A DNA stretch of 64,000 nucleotides from positions 1 to 64,000 of the forward strand of contig NZ_PEGH01000009.1 of the NCBI RefSeq assembly GCF_002737755.1, read 5' to 3'. The notes under the pieces are model-generated. The model did not search any database and had not been told where the DNA came from. It saw nothing but the letters and a program-made list of their open reading frames with translations. Position 1 is the stretch's first letter; every line of letters starts with the position of its first letter. Positions 1-10,395 of the stretch are shown piece by piece. The stretch is from Caulobacter sp. BP25. GTDB taxonomy: Bacteria > Pseudomonadota > Alphaproteobacteria > Caulobacterales > Caulobacteraceae. The translations under genes were made by a program, and so were the position numbers.

Positions 1-1520
<1,520 letters not shown>

Positions 1521-1562
1521 GCATGTCCTAGGGCCTGTCCCGAGGAGCTAGCTCAAACGAAG

Positions 1563-1596
1563 ACGCCCCGGTCCTGCGACCGGGGCGTTTTTGTTT
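1563..1596 (+). terminator. Rho-independent terminator of rpoD
   Basis: A 10-bp perfect GC stem (ACGCCCCGGT / ACCGGGGCGT) with a 6-base loop is followed by a T-rich tract, 43 bases after the rpoD stop codon. Confidence 0.9.
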
Positions 1597-1608
1597 TGGG
1601 CCTTTGAA

Positions 1609-1737
1609 GCCCTCTCCCCTTGCGGGAGAGGGTGGCCCGCAAGGGCCGGGTGAGGGGTTGCGCTGCGCTATCCGGAAAGGCCTTCCAACCCCTCATCCGT
1701 CAGCTTCGCTGACACCTTCTCCCGCAAGGGGAGAAGG
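1609..1737. repeat. Palindromic intergenic repeat between convergent genes
   Basis: Two arms face each other: CCTCTCCCCTTGCGGGAGAG near 1611 and CCTTCTCCCGCAAGGGGAGA near 1715, with inner arms GGGTGAGGGGTTG and CAACCCCTCATCC. The whole stretch can fold into one long imperfect hairpin. Elements of this kind (CCCTCTCCC...GGGAGAGGG) are frequent between genes in GC-rich proteobacteria. It lies between the convergent rpoD and M56 peptidase genes and may help end transcription from both sides. Confidence 0.7.
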
Positions 1738-1742
1738 ATCAC

Positions 1743-3395
1743 TCACGAAACTTCCCGCGCCCGCTTCTCCAACCGATCCGCCTGGCGCTCCATTTCATCC
1801 GCCTGGGCGGGCAGCCGGCGGGCCACGGCCTTCAGCTCCTCGTCCGTCACGGTCTGGCCGCGCGCGCGGTTCTCGGCGATCTGCTGGGCGCGGTAGGCCG
1901 GGTCGCGCAGGCGATGAGCTTCCTCGCGCATCTGGCGCGCGCCGGCGCGCATCTGCTCGGCGCCCCGGGCCATGTCGGCGCGAGACTGTTTCATCGCCAC
2001 GGCCTGCGCGCGCTCGGCGGCCTTGCGGGCCTCCTCGCCGATGCGGCGGGCTTCCGCGGCCGAGAGGCGAACCTGCTGGGCGTAGACGCGCGCCTGGGCG
2101 CGAGCCTGAGCGCCGGCCTCCCGCGCGGCGGCCTCGATCTCATCGCGATGAGCCTCGACCTGGCGGCGGATCTCGTCGGCGTTGACGCGGGCGGCCTCGG
2201 CCTGGGCTCTGGCCCATTCGGCTTGCTCCCGCGCCTGGGCGCGGTCCAAAGCGGCCTGCTCCCGCGCCTGGGCCATGTCGTAGGCGTCAGCTGCCTCGGC
2301 CGCCGGAGCCGGAGGCGCGGGCGGGGCCGGCGGAGCGGCCAGCGCGGCCTCGGCGGCGGGCGCGGGCGGGACGGGCTCTGTTGGCGGGGCGGGTGGGGCG
2401 GGCGCGCTGGCGACCTCAGCGGGCGGAGCGGGCGGGATTGGCGGCGCGAGCTGCCGGGTCACGGCGAAGGCGGCCAGCGGCGCGGCGACCAGCGCCAGGG
2501 CGCCGATGCAGAGAGCGACGGTCAGCGGGCGGCGGCGGTTTGGCGTATCGATCATGATCTGGGCGATCCTCGACTTCAGCGTCCGGCTGTCGGCGGCCAT
2601 CGGCAGCGAGGCGACGGGCGCGAGCAGCGGCGTGGGGTGGGCGGCCAGGCGGACCAGGGTGCGGGCGTAGAGCGCCCGGTCCACCGTGCCGAGCGCGGCG
2701 GCGTCGGCGGCTTCTTCCGAGCGCTGGCGCAGCACGGCGTGCAGCCGCCAGACCAGCGGGTTGAACCAGAAGATCGCCAGTACGACCCGCGAGATCACCA
2801 GGAAGATCCAGTCGTGGCGGCGCAGGTGGGCCAGCTCGTGGGCCATGATCGCCGGGGCGGTGTGGCGTTCGGCCAGGGTCGTGGGGTCGATCAGGATGGC
2901 GCCCGGCGCGACGCCCCAGCTTAAGGGACCGGCGACGCGGTCGGAGCAGACGAGGTTGGGGCGGTCGGCCGGCGGCAGGTCCTCGATCGGCGCCAGCCAG
3001 GCGGGGCAGGTCACGGGATCGGCCTTCTGGGTCCAGCGCGTCAGGGTGCGCAGGCCTAGCGCCAGCCGCGCGCCGATCAAGGCCGCGCCGAGCAGCCAAA
3101 GACCGCCCAGGATCGCGCCTGGTGTCATCCACTGCGGGGGGAGGGCGGTCGGAAGGTCCGTCGTGAGGTCCGACGCGGCCAGCACGGGCGCGTCCAACAA
3201 CGGCGGCAGCAGGGCCAGCTCGATCGGCGGCAGGGCGTTCATGATCACCGGCAGGGCCAGCAGCAGGCACACCGTCCCGCGCAGGATGTCGACCCGCTCG
3301 ACGGGGCGCTGGGTCAGATGACGCGACAGCGCCAGACCCGCGCCCGCGATCAGGCTGGACTTGACCAGCAGCGAAATCAGCAGCGTCCAGGTCAT
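1743..3395 (-). CDS. M56 family (BlaR1/MecR1-like) membrane metallopeptidase
   Basis: Membrane zinc protease of the BlaR1/MecR1 group, which in known systems cleaves or triggers cleavage of the partner BlaI-type repressor. The 550-residue protein has several N-terminal membrane segments and the zinc site HELAH at residues 186-190 followed by LRRHDW, then another membrane segment. The usual C-terminal penicillin-binding sensor domain is absent. In its place are a proline/alanine-rich linker (about residues 315-365) and a long Ala/Arg/Glu-rich helical region (about 370-550) that looks like a coiled coil. The gene overlaps the upstream blaI-like gene by 4 bp, so the two are translationally coupled. 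Its signal is therefore unlikely to be a beta-lactam bound to a PBP domain. Confidence 0.9.
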   Translation of the reverse strand: MTWTLLISLLVKSSLIAGAGLALSRHLTQRPVERVDILRGTVCLLLALPVIMNALPPIELALLPPLLDAPVLAASDLTTDLPTALPPQWMTPGAILGGLWLLGAALIGARLALGLRTLTRWTQKADPVTCPAWLAPIEDLPPADRPNLVCSDRVAGPLSWGVAPGAILIDPTTLAERHTAPAIMAHELAHLRRHDWIFLVISRVVLAIFWFNPLVWRLHAVLRQRSEEAADAAALGTVDRALYARTLVRLAAHPTPLLAPVASLPMAADSRTLKSRIAQIMIDTPNRRRPLTVALCIGALALVAAPLAAFAVTRQLAPPIPPAPPAEVASAPAPPAPPTEPVPPAPAAEAALAAPPAPPAPPAPAAEAADAYDMAQAREQAALDRAQAREQAEWARAQAEAARVNADEIRRQVEAHRDEIEAAAREAGAQARAQARVYAQQVRLSAAEARRIGEEARKAAERAQAVAMKQSRADMARGAEQMRAGARQMREEAHRLRDPAYRAQQIAENRARGQTVTDEELKAVARRLPAQADEMERQADRLEKRAREVS

Positions 3396-3781
3396 CGCAT
3401 ATCCCCCCCGTCCTTCGTCACCACGGCCTTGTCGATCATCGCTTCGAGCGCGGCGGCTTCCTGCGGCGTCAGCTTTTGGCCAAGGCCCAAGAGGGCGCTG
3501 GCGGCGCTGGCGGCCGAGCCAGCGAAAAAGGTGTCGATCAGCCGCCGAAGCGCCCCGACCGCGACGGTCTCGGTGGCCTGGGCGGGGCGATAGGCGACGC
3601 CGTGTGCTCCGGGCGTGCGCTCGACCAAGCTCTTGCTCTCGAGACGGGCCAGCAGGGTGCGGACGGCGGAGTCGCTCAAGGGGTCAGCGAGGGCGGCGCG
3701 GACCTCGGCGGTCGTACCGGTCTCGAGCCGGCAGAGCGTCTCGAAGACCTCGCGCTCGCGTCGGGGCAGGGCGTCGATCAA
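3392..3781 (-). CDS. BlaI/MecI/CopY family transcriptional repressor
   Basis: A 129-residue winged-helix repressor. The N-terminal half carries the DNA-binding domain (SDSAVRTLLARLESKSLVER, then a wing with VAYRP) and the C-terminal part is the short dimerisation helix region. It is the first gene of a two-gene operon with the M56 protease, the usual blaI-blaR1 order. The start is TTG at 3781, chosen because a GGAGG ribosome site lies about 9 bases upstream and the frame has no ATG there. Two palindromic operator-like boxes sit just upstream, so self-repression is expected; induction would follow proteolysis or release by the M56 partner. Confidence 0.9.
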   Translation of the reverse strand: MIDALPRREREVFETLCRLETGTTAEVRAALADPLSDSAVRTLLARLESKSLVERTPGAHGVAYRPAQATETVAVGALRRLIDTFFAGSAASAASALLGLGQKLTPQEAAALEAMIDKAVVTKDGGDMR

Positions 3782-3806
3782 GGGCGGGCCTCCGCAGTCT
3801 GGGTTC

Positions 3807-3834
3807 GCTACATTCGTAGCGCTACATTTGTAGC
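3807..3834. promoter_or_regulatory. Tandem BlaI-type operator (two adjacent palindromes)
   Basis: Two abutting 14-bp palindromes, GCTACATTCGTAGC (3807-3820) and GCTACATTTGTAGC (3821-3834), differ at one base. They contain the TACA...TGTA/GTAG core typical of BlaI/MecI operators and lie 26-53 bp upstream of the TTG start of the repressor gene. Confidence 0.8.
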
Positions 3835-3912
3835 GATGAAAGTGAACTCGCTGTAATGCGCAGGTTTCGGCAAGAGGGGCAGCGTTGTGGGGGAGCGCCG
3901 CCCCTCTCTCCC

Positions 3913-4455
3913 TTAGGCGTGTTCCAGCGTACGCGCCTGGGGCTGGTGGGCGTCGAGCGCCGCGTTCGGATTGGCCATCTCGGTCACCGCGTTGGCGAAG
4001 CCCAGATATTCGGCGGCGAAGTCCTGGGGCAGGATCTCGACCAGCCAGGCGTTCTCGACCCAGACCTCGATCACGTGGAAGCAGCCGCCGCGGTCACAGA
4101 TATAGGCGTGCCAGCCCAGGGCGGCGGCGCGGTCCAGCACCTCTTGCCGCGCCATCGAGACGCTGAGCGCGAAGTGGGTCGGCGAGCGACGATCGGCGGC
4201 CTCGGCCTGGCGTTCGAAGACCGCGCCGGGCTCGCCGTTCGGGACCATGACGCTACCGGCCGGATAGATCTCGATGGCGGTGCCCAGGACGTCGCCCTTG
4301 AACACCATGTAGCTCCCTGGATTGGGTGGGAAGTCGACGACGGTCCCGCCCATGATGTCGGCGAAGAACTCGGCCACGCCTTTCGGATCGGCGGCGCTGA
4401 CGGACAGATGATGGATCACGATATACCTCTTATGACTGGGCGCAGCGGGGCTCAT
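3913..4455 (-). CDS. VOC (glyoxalase/bleomycin-resistance) superfamily protein
   Basis: A 180-residue protein with the beta-alpha-beta-beta-beta signature of the vicinal-oxygen-chelate fold: an opening strand with IVIHHLSVSAADPKGVAEFF (the His is a typical metal ligand) and a second module beginning THFALSVS. Members are metal-dependent lyases, dioxygenases or resistance proteins, and the substrate cannot be told from sequence. The gene stands alone on the minus strand between the blaI promoter region and a divergent hypothetical gene. Confidence 0.75.
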   Translation of the reverse strand: MSPAAPSHKRYIVIHHLSVSAADPKGVAEFFADIMGGTVVDFPPNPGSYMVFKGDVLGTAIEIYPAGSVMVPNGEPGAVFERQAEAADRRSPTHFALSVSMARQEVLDRAAALGWHAYICDRGGCFHVIEVWVENAWLVEILPQDFAAEYLGFANAVTEMANPNAALDAHQPQARTLEHA

Positions 4456-4695
4456 GACGCGCGACGACCGCCGCGCGCCTTGGATAGGCTCGCCAATTGC
4501 TGTTCAAAAAACGGCGTTACGCGCCGAGGCGGCGGGGTTTACTGAGCCTGATATCGGGCCTCAACTTAAAAGACCTTCATGACCTCGAATTAACCTTGAG
4601 CGTGATCGCCATGCCGGTTGCGACGCGGCGCACGGGTTGATCCAGGACAATGCCAGCGCGGGGCGCTGCTGGCCTACCGAGGGCCGGAGGCGTCC

Positions 4696-5235
4696 ATGTA
4701 CTTAGAAGCGTTGGGTGGATGGCCAGGCGTCCTGGCTTTCGTGCTTGTTGTCAGCTGTATCGCGTCGATTTTCGGATTTCGGGCGCCGTGGTCCAGAGCG
4801 TCCGGAACGGCGGCGGAGCCGTCAATGCGCGTGACCAAGCGCGTCGGCGAGGCGCCTGAACGACGAGCCGCCGTCGTTCATCCGAGGTTCGCTGAGGCGG
4901 CCCAGGAAAGGCTGGAGCCGCTGCTCCGCGACCTGGTTCATCGCGCCAGCGCACACGGTTTCGAGGCGCGCCTTGAGGTCGCGGGCGAGGGGCAGGCGTC
5001 GACGTATCGCCTGGAGATCAAGCGTCCCGACCACTCCGCCGGCCAGCCATTGCCCTACATCGCCTTTTCAGCCGGCGGCGCCGGTCTGGTGGAGGTGATC
5101 TATGGCGGCGTGTATCCAGGCCCTGCTGATCACAACAGGCACGATACCGAGATCGGCTGGCGCACGGTGCGCTGGGACCAGGTCGACAACGTGCTGGCCA
5201 GCTTCGCGCACAAGGTGTTCGCCCGCTTCGACTAG
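4696..5235 (+). CDS. Hypothetical membrane-anchored protein
   Basis: I do not recognise this family. From the ATG at 4696, preceded by GGAGG at the right distance, it encodes 179 residues: a short N-terminus, one hydrophobic segment (GVLAFVLVVSCIASIFGF, about residues 10-28), then a soluble domain of mixed strands and helices. An upstream in-frame TTG at 4618 is possible but has no ribosome site. The layout (single membrane anchor, cytoplasmic or periplasmic domain) gives no function. It stands alone, with the convergent fliJ ending 37 bp beyond its stop. Confidence 0.65.
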   Translation: MYLEALGGWPGVLAFVLVVSCIASIFGFRAPWSRASGTAAEPSMRVTKRVGEAPERRAAVVHPRFAEAAQERLEPLLRDLVHRASAHGFEARLEVAGEGQASTYRLEIKRPDHSAGQPLPYIAFSAGGAGLVEVIYGGVYPGPADHNRHDTEIGWRTVRWDQVDNVLASFAHKVFARFD

Positions 5236-5271
5236 CCTAGCCTCGGGTCGCGACCGTCGGCGAGGGCTTAA

Positions 5272-5688
5272 CTAGAACCCCACAGCCTTCCGGCGCAGGC
5301 CCAGCTCGTCCAGTTGGGCGGCTTCGAAGGCACCCTGCTTCTTGGTGGCCAGGACCTTAGCCTGTTCGGCGACGTGTTCGTACTTCTTGAGGTTCTCGAA
5401 GGCTTCGGCGAGCGCGTCGCGGGCCCCGACCTCCTCTTGGTGGCACTGGTCGATCTGGACCAGCATCTCGGCGCGGCGGCGCTTATAGCCCTCGCGATAG
5501 CCGATCATGTACCAGCCGGCCGAGGCGTCGCCCTCGGCGCGCTTGCCTTCGGCCTCGGCCTCTGCGTCCAGCATGGCCACGCGCAGTTCGGACGCCGTGC
5601 GGCGCTCAACGATCTCGGCGAGGCGTTTCTGCAGGGTCTCGACTTCGTGGGTCGAGATGCGGATCAGCGAGGCGGCCCACTTGGTCAT
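5272..5688 (-). CDS. fliJ: Flagellar export chaperone-like protein FliJ
   Basis: A 138-residue, highly charged, almost entirely alpha-helical protein, as expected for FliJ, the coiled-coil stalk that sits in the FliI ATPase ring and helps load export substrates in the flagellar type III system. Sequence conservation of FliJ is low, so the call rests on size, coiled-coil character and position: its ATG overlaps the fliI stop codon (ATGA), the standard fliI-fliJ operon arrangement. Confidence 0.88.
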   Translation of the reverse strand: MTKWAASLIRISTHEVETLQKRLAEIVERRTASELRVAMLDAEAEAEGKRAEGDASAGWYMIGYREGYKRRRAEMLVQIDQCHQEEVGARDALAEAFENLKKYEHVAEQAKVLATKKQGAFEAAQLDELGLRRKAVGF

Positions 5689-7064
5689 CAGTACTCACTC
5701 TGCAGGATCTGGCCCAGCAAGCCGAAAGAGTCGTCGAGACTAGTTGCCTCTTCCTTATCCTGGCTAAGGAAAGCCTCGATGGCGGGGTTCAAGCGGATCG
5801 CGCGGTCGACCACCGCGTCGGCCCCGGCGCGATAGGCGCCGATGCGGATCAGCTCTTCCATGTTCGAATAGGCGGCCATCACCTGGCGCGCGCCCTTGAC
5901 GATGTCGCGCTCGTGCGGGAGCTGGCAGCCGGGCATGGTCCGGCTGATCGACTTCAGCACATTGATGGCCGGGAAGCGGCCGCGCTCGGCGATGGCCCGC
6001 TCCATGACGATGTGGCCGTCCAGGATACCGCGCGTGGCGTCGGCGATCGGCTCGTTATGGTCGTCGCCGTCCACCAGCACCGTGAAGAGGGCGGTAATCG
6101 GGGCGGCGGTGGTGCCGTCGGCGCGGATGGGCCCGGGGCCGGCGCGCTCCAGCAGCTTGGGCAATTCGGTGAAGACGGTGGGCGTATAGCCCTTGGTGGT
6201 CGGCGGCTCGCCGGCGGCCAGGCCGATCTCGCGCTGGGCCATGGCGAAGCGGGTCACCGAGTCCATCAGGCACAGAACTTCTTGGTCCTGGTCGCGCATG
6301 TACTCACTGATCGCCAGGGTCATGTAGGCGGCCTGGCGGCGGGTCAGGGCCGGCTCGTCCGAGGTGGCGACCACGACGACGGCGCGGCGCAGGCCCTCCT
6401 CGCCCAGGGTCTCCTCGACGAACTCGCGGACCTCTCGGCCCCGCTCGCCGATCAGGCCGACGACGACGGCGTCGCAGGTGGCCTCTTTCGCGAGCATCGA
6501 CAGCAGCACCGACTTGCCGACGCCCGAACCGGCGAAGATGCCCAGACGCTGGCCTCGGCAGGTGGTGGTGAAGACGTTCATCGAGCGCACGCCCAGATCC
6601 AGGCGCTCGCCCACCCGGCCGCGCGCGTGGGCCGGCGGCGGAGGCGTCTTCAGCGGATAGGGAACCTCGCCCTGGGGCAGCGGCCCCAGTCCGTCGATGG
6701 GCTCGCCGAAGGCGTTGATGATGCGGCCCAGCCACGCCTTGGTCGGGCGGACCACGGCGCCTTCGGGGACGATGCGGATCTCCGCGCCCGGCGCGACGCC
6801 CTCGACGGGGCCGAACGGCATCAAGAGGGCGCGGGTCTCACGGAAGCCGACGACTTCGGCGGGCAGGGCGGTCTGGCCCAGACGCTCGATCTCGACGCGG
6901 GCGCCGACCGCCAGGCGGGTCAGGCCGCCGCGCGCCTCGATCAGCAGGCCGTTCACGGCGGCCACGCGACCATAGACGGTCAGCGGGTCGATGCGTTCAA
7001 CGGCGGCGATGAGACTACGCAAGCTGGACCCCGAAAACCCCACGGCGGCGCCAACCTTGGCCAT
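5688..7064 (-). CDS. fliI: Flagellar type III export ATPase FliI
   Basis: ATPase that energises export of flagellar rod, hook and filament subunits at the cytoplasmic base of the flagellum. It shows an F1-beta-like N-terminal barrel, the Walker A loop GSGVGKS, the Walker B strand [12 protein letters not shown] and the FliI/SctN segment [13 protein letters not shown]. Three starts compete: GTG 7082, ATG 7064 (used here) and TTG 7021-7023, the last giving 444 residues and placing the conserved [11 protein letters not shown] at the N-terminus. A TTAACC motif 30-80 bp upstream fits CtrA control, known for early Caulobacter flagellar operons. It is co-transcribed with fliJ. Confidence 0.96.
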   Translation of the reverse strand: MAKVGAAVGFSGSSLRSLIAAVERIDPLTVYGRVAAVNGLLIEARGGLTRLAVGARVEIERLGQTALPAEVVGFRETRALLMPFGPVEGVAPGAEIRIVPEGAVVRPTKAWLGRIINAFGEPIDGLGPLPQGEVPYPLKTPPPPAHARGRVGERLDLGVRSMNVFTTTCRGQRLGIFAGSGVGKSVLLSMLAKEATCDAVVVGLIGERGREVREFVEETLGEEGLRRAVVVVATSDEPALTRRQAAYMTLAISEYMRDQDQEVLCLMDSVTRFAMAQREIGLAAGEPPTTKGYTPTVFTELPKLLERAGPGPIRADGTTAAPITALFTVLVDGDDHNEPIADATRGILDGHIVMERAIAERGRFPAINVLKSISRTMPGCQLPHERDIVKGARQVMAAYSNMEELIRIGAYRAGADAVVDRAIRLNPAIEAFLSQDKEEATSLDDSFGLLGQILQSEY

Positions 7065-7095
7065 TCGCCCCCGTGTCGCCACAGTCGGGCAACGT

Positions 7096-7105
7096 GGTTA
7101 ACCAG
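7096..7105. promoter_or_regulatory. Candidate CtrA half-site upstream of fliI
   Basis: The palindromic TGGTTAACCA contains TTAACC on both strands, the conserved half of the CtrA box. It lies in the short gap between fliI and the co-directional hydrolase gene. Only one half-site is seen, so the call is tentative. Confidence 0.45.
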
Positions 7106-7113
7106 GTGTGAAA

Positions 7114-8115
7114 TCAGCGGCCGACCGCGCTGTCTTTGGGTGCGACCAATTGGTCGGTGAAGAACCGGACCACGGCGGCGTTGAAGTCGCGATGGAAGGC
7201 CTGACGGTCGAAGCCGGGCCCGCTGGCGCACAGATAGGTCAGGTCGGCGGGCGGCGTCGTGGCGCAGGGCGCGAGGAAGTCGAAGTGTCCGGCCCCTGGG
7301 ACCACGCGATAGTCGTGAGGACGCTTGAGGTTTTGGTGCACGGCCTCGGCGTAGTCGTCGCCCGGCAGGATCTGGTCATCGCCAGCCTTCCACAGCTGGA
7401 CGGGCGCGGTGATCCCCTTGAGGCCGTTCTCGCCGAAGGTGAAGCCGAGCGCCGGCGCGGCGGCGACCACGGCCTTGATGCGCGGGTCGTGGACCCAGCG
7501 CGTGGTCAGGACCTCCGCTGATGCCGGACGCCTGGCGGTCAGCTTGCAGTCGAAGTTGCTGGGATGCTTCAGGCAGTGACCAACCATCCGCGACAGGTCC
7601 GGCTCGCCGCCCGCCGCCGCCAGCACCGTGAAGCCGCCGGACGAGAAGCCGAACGCGCCGACGCGCTCGGGATCCAGCTCCGCCTTTAGCGGCGAGGCCT
7701 CCAGCATCCAGCCGATCAGGGCCGAGAGGGCGGCCGGGCGGTCGGTCATGGCGGTCGCTCGGCTCTGGTCGCGATAATTGTCGCCGGGATGGGTGAGCGC
7801 CGCGACCACGAAGCCCGCTTCGGCCAGCGCCTGGGCGGTGTCGGCGTGGCCCGCGAAGGAGCCGCCGTTGCCGTGCGACATGACGATCAGCGGCAGGCGG
7901 TCGCCGACCACGGGCGCGCCGGTGGCGACCGTGTGGGCGTTGAGACCCAGCCTCATGGGCGAGGGCGCCGCGTCGGTCGGATACCAGACCCCGACCTCGA
8001 CGGGCGAGGCGTCGGGGCGAGGCTGCTTAAGCACCATGAAGCCGGCGTTGGCGGCCAGGGCGGGGGTAGCGGCCGCAGTCAGCAGGGCGGCGGCGAGGAG
8101 GGCGCGGAGCGACAT
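7114..8115 (-). CDS. Secreted alpha/beta hydrolase (dienelactone hydrolase-like)
   Basis: A 333-residue serine hydrolase with an N-terminal signal peptide (LRALLAAALLTAAATPALAA). The oxyanion segment VMSHGNGGS and the nucleophile elbow GFSSGG identify the alpha/beta hydrolase fold, and the catalytic His is in GAGHFDFLAPC. It resembles the platelet-activating-factor acetylhydrolase/dienelactone hydrolase-like predicted lipases that often annotate as 'alpha/beta hydrolase'. The substrate is unknown. It is likely periplasmic and lies divergent from the LytTR regulator gene. Confidence 0.85.
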   Translation of the reverse strand: MSLRALLAAALLTAAATPALAANAGFMVLKQPRPDASPVEVGVWYPTDAAPSPMRLGLNAHTVATGAPVVGDRLPLIVMSHGNGGSFAGHADTAQALAEAGFVVAALTHPGDNYRDQSRATAMTDRPAALSALIGWMLEASPLKAELDPERVGAFGFSSGGFTVLAAAGGEPDLSRMVGHCLKHPSNFDCKLTARRPASAEVLTTRWVHDPRIKAVVAAAPALGFTFGENGLKGITAPVQLWKAGDDQILPGDDYAEAVHQNLKRPHDYRVVPGAGHFDFLAPCATTPPADLTYLCASGPGFDRQAFHRDFNAAVVRFFTDQLVAPKDSAVGR

Positions 8116-8266
8116 GTGGGTCCTTCAAGCAGATGGCGATGGCCCCGCTTTCGCCGGTGGGCCGGGGCCTCGCCAGCGCTTCTGCGCGAATGGGCGAACG
8201 GGTTCGCGAGCGGGCGAGCGGGCCCGGGCTGGCGACTCCGCCGATCCTCGATCTATAGGAGGAGCG

Positions 8267-9046
8267 ATGATCGCCGCCCGCACGCCGCCGCTGCTGGGGA
8301 CCGCCCGAGAATGGACGGTCGACCTGGTCGTGGCCGTGGGGATCGGCCTGCTGCTGGGGCTGATGGGGCCGTTCGGCAGCTTCTATAACGGCGGGGCCCT
8401 GGTCCGGATCGCCTACTGGGTCGGCAGCGTCGTCACCGGCATGATCGTGATCAGCGGCCTGGCGCGGCTAGGCCTGGCGCTGGCCTGGCGCCAGCGGTGG
8501 CCGGTCTGGCGGGTCCTGCCGGCGGTGGTGCTGATCGGCGCCCTATTGCAAGGCGCGCCGCTGCGCCTCGTCGCGGTGGCCCTGTGGCCCGAGATCGGTC
8601 GGCTGGTCTCGCCGCTGGCCTGGTACGGCCAGTGCGTGGCGATCACGACGCCGATCGTCCTGGCCTACTACTTCATCCGCATCCGCCCGCTCGTGCGCGC
8701 CCACGCGCGCGAGGCGCTGGTTCCCGAGGCGGCGCCCGCCGCGACCGTCGATCCCGCCGCCGTCCTCTATCTGAGGATGGAGGACCACTATGTCCGCGTT
8801 CGCACCGAGCGCGGTTCCAGACTCGAAATGGGGCCGCTGGCGCGGGTGACCGCGGGGCTTTCTGGCGTCGAAGGGCTACAGACCCATCGCTCTTGGTGGG
8901 TGGCGCGGCGGGCCATCGTGGGCGTCGAGCGCGACGGCCGGAACCTGCGTTTGCGCCTCGTCGACGGCCAGACCGCGCCGGTCAGCCGCGCGTCGGTGGC
9001 CAAGCTTCGCGCCGCCGGATGGTTGGCCGACGAAAACTCGACCTGA
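8267..9046 (+). CDS. Membrane-bound LytTR family DNA-binding regulator
   Basis: A 259-residue protein. The start at ATG 8267 is fixed by an AGGAGGAG ribosome site. The first ~150 residues carry about four hydrophobic segments and the last ~100 form a LytTR DNA-binding domain (LYLRMEDHYVRVRT near its start, THRSWWVARRAI in the recognition region). The gene thus couples a membrane sensor directly to a LytTR domain without a receiver or kinase. The reading frame stays open upstream to 7778, but that part is antisense to the hydrolase gene. Targets are unknown; the divergent hydrolase is a candidate. Confidence 0.88.
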   Translation: MIAARTPPLLGTAREWTVDLVVAVGIGLLLGLMGPFGSFYNGGALVRIAYWVGSVVTGMIVISGLARLGLALAWRQRWPVWRVLPAVVLIGALLQGAPLRLVAVALWPEIGRLVSPLAWYGQCVAITTPIVLAYYFIRIRPLVRAHAREALVPEAAPAATVDPAAVLYLRMEDHYVRVRTERGSRLEMGPLARVTAGLSGVEGLQTHRSWWVARRAIVGVERDGRNLRLRLVDGQTAPVSRASVAKLRAAGWLADENST

Positions 9047-9467
9047 AACACCGCGTCGCGGCGTCGCAGGCTTTGGATCGGCTGCGGCGAGAAGAGCGCT
9101 GATGGCCTCAAAGCAACGGCCAGAATTCTCGCGACAGAACGCCGCAATAGTCGCTCCGCCGCCCTGTGGTACGACCTTCGATTAACGGTTGCGGACGCCC
9201 GGTGACGCTTGGCGCTTACCGGTTTCCGCCCCTGGCGAGCCTGTTTTGGAAGGCCCGGAAACGCTGGGTGCGACGCCTGCGACCAAAGTGCCAAAGCGTC
9301 AGCGGACGGCTTGCACCCGATTCGCAAATCAGATTAACCATTCAACCAAGACGAACATTCACCATTAACCAGTCTTAAATTAACTCTCCGGCAGGATGGC
9401 CGCAGGGTTTAACCGGCGGTATTCCGCCAAGACGTCGAATTACGCCAAAATTGGCGTGGAGGGGCTC
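9047..9467 (+). promoter_or_regulatory. ctrA promoter region
   Basis: This 421-bp gap holds no credible gene. It contains a GANTC site (GATTC, 9319-9323), the target of the CcrM methylase, and a cluster of TTAA/TTAACC motifs at 9334-9339, 9365-9370, 9375-9378 and 9380-9383. In Caulobacter, ctrA is known to have a methylation-sensitive GcrA-activated promoter P1 and a CtrA-autoactivated promoter P2. The GATTC fits P1 and the TTAA cluster nearer the gene fits P2. I did not assign exact -35/-10 boxes. Confidence 0.85.
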
Positions 9468-10163
9468 ATGCGCGTACTGTTGATCGAGGATGACAGCGCG
9501 ACCGCGCAGACGATCGAATTGATGCTGAAGTCTGAAGGCTTCAACGTCTATACGACCGATCTGGGTGAAGAAGGCGTGGATCTGGGCAAGATCTATGACT
9601 ACGACCTGATCCTGCTGGACCTGAACCTTCCCGACATGAGCGGCATCGACGTCCTGCGCACCCTGCGCGTGGCCAAGATCAACACGCCGATCATGATCCT
9701 GTCGGGTTCGTCCGAGATCGACACCAAGGTCAAGACCTTCGCCGGCGGCGCTGACGACTACATGACCAAGCCCTTCCACAAGGACGAGATGATCGCCCGC
9801 ATCCACGCGGTGGTCCGTCGTTCGAAGGGTCACGCCCAGTCGGTCATCAAGACCGGCGACATCGTCGTCAACCTCGACGCCAAGACCGTCGAAGTGAACG
9901 GCAACCGCGTGCATCTGACCGGCAAGGAATATCAGATGCTCGAGCTGCTCTCCCTGCGTAAGGGCACGACCCTGACCAAGGAAATGTTCCTGAACCACCT
10001 GTACGGCGGCATGGACGAGCCCGAGCTGAAGATCATCGACGTCTTCATCTGCAAGCTGCGCAAGAAGCTGGCCGCTTCGGCCCACGGCAAGCACCACATC
10101 GAAACCGTCTGGGGCCGCGGCTACGTGCTGCGCGACCCGAACGAGCAGGTCAACGCCGCCTAA
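9468..10163 (+). CDS. ctrA: Cell-cycle master response regulator CtrA
   Basis: OmpR-type response regulator that in Caulobacter silences the replication origin in swarmer cells and controls flagellar, pilus, methylation and division genes. The 231-residue product has a receiver domain with the acidic pair D8/D9, phosphoacceptor D51 in [10 protein letters not shown] and the conserved K in TKPFHKDE, followed by a winged-helix DNA-binding domain (residues about 125-225, ending [12 protein letters not shown]). The C-terminus NAA matches the known CtrA degradation tag. The start is the ATG of MRVLLIEDD; longer in-frame starts are not credible. A terminator follows. Confidence 0.99.
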   Translation: MRVLLIEDDSATAQTIELMLKSEGFNVYTTDLGEEGVDLGKIYDYDLILLDLNLPDMSGIDVLRTLRVAKINTPIMILSGSSEIDTKVKTFAGGADDYMTKPFHKDEMIARIHAVVRRSKGHAQSVIKTGDIVVNLDAKTVEVNGNRVHLTGKEYQMLELLSLRKGTTLTKEMFLNHLYGGMDEPELKIIDVFICKLRKKLAASAHGKHHIETVWGRGYVLRDPNEQVNAA

Positions 10164-10191
10164 GGCGACTGATTTCAGTATGCGTACCCAA

Positions 10192-10225
10192 GACGCCCGC
10201 CGGAAACGGCGGGCGTTTTCTTTTT
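10192..10225 (+). terminator. Rho-independent terminator of ctrA
   Basis: A 9-bp perfect stem CGCCCGCCG / CGGCGGGCG with a GAAA tetraloop is followed by TTTTCTTTTT. Confidence 0.92.
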
Positions 10226-10395
10226 GGGTCAATGGCTTAGCTTGTATCTCCATCCGCCCCGTGACAAATCGACCGAACCGCCGAATAGTCCTTGTTGCGG
10301 GCTGCGGGGGCGACCATGGTCCGGCGCGAGAACGTCTGTAGGTTTTCCAGGCGCGTGACTACGACTTGCGCGGCGTCGACATCGACGGGGGCACG

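Noticed and set aside
9375..10253. 292-codon minus-strand ORF across ctrA
   Set aside because: Lies opposite ctrA and its promoter; the sense strand is certain.
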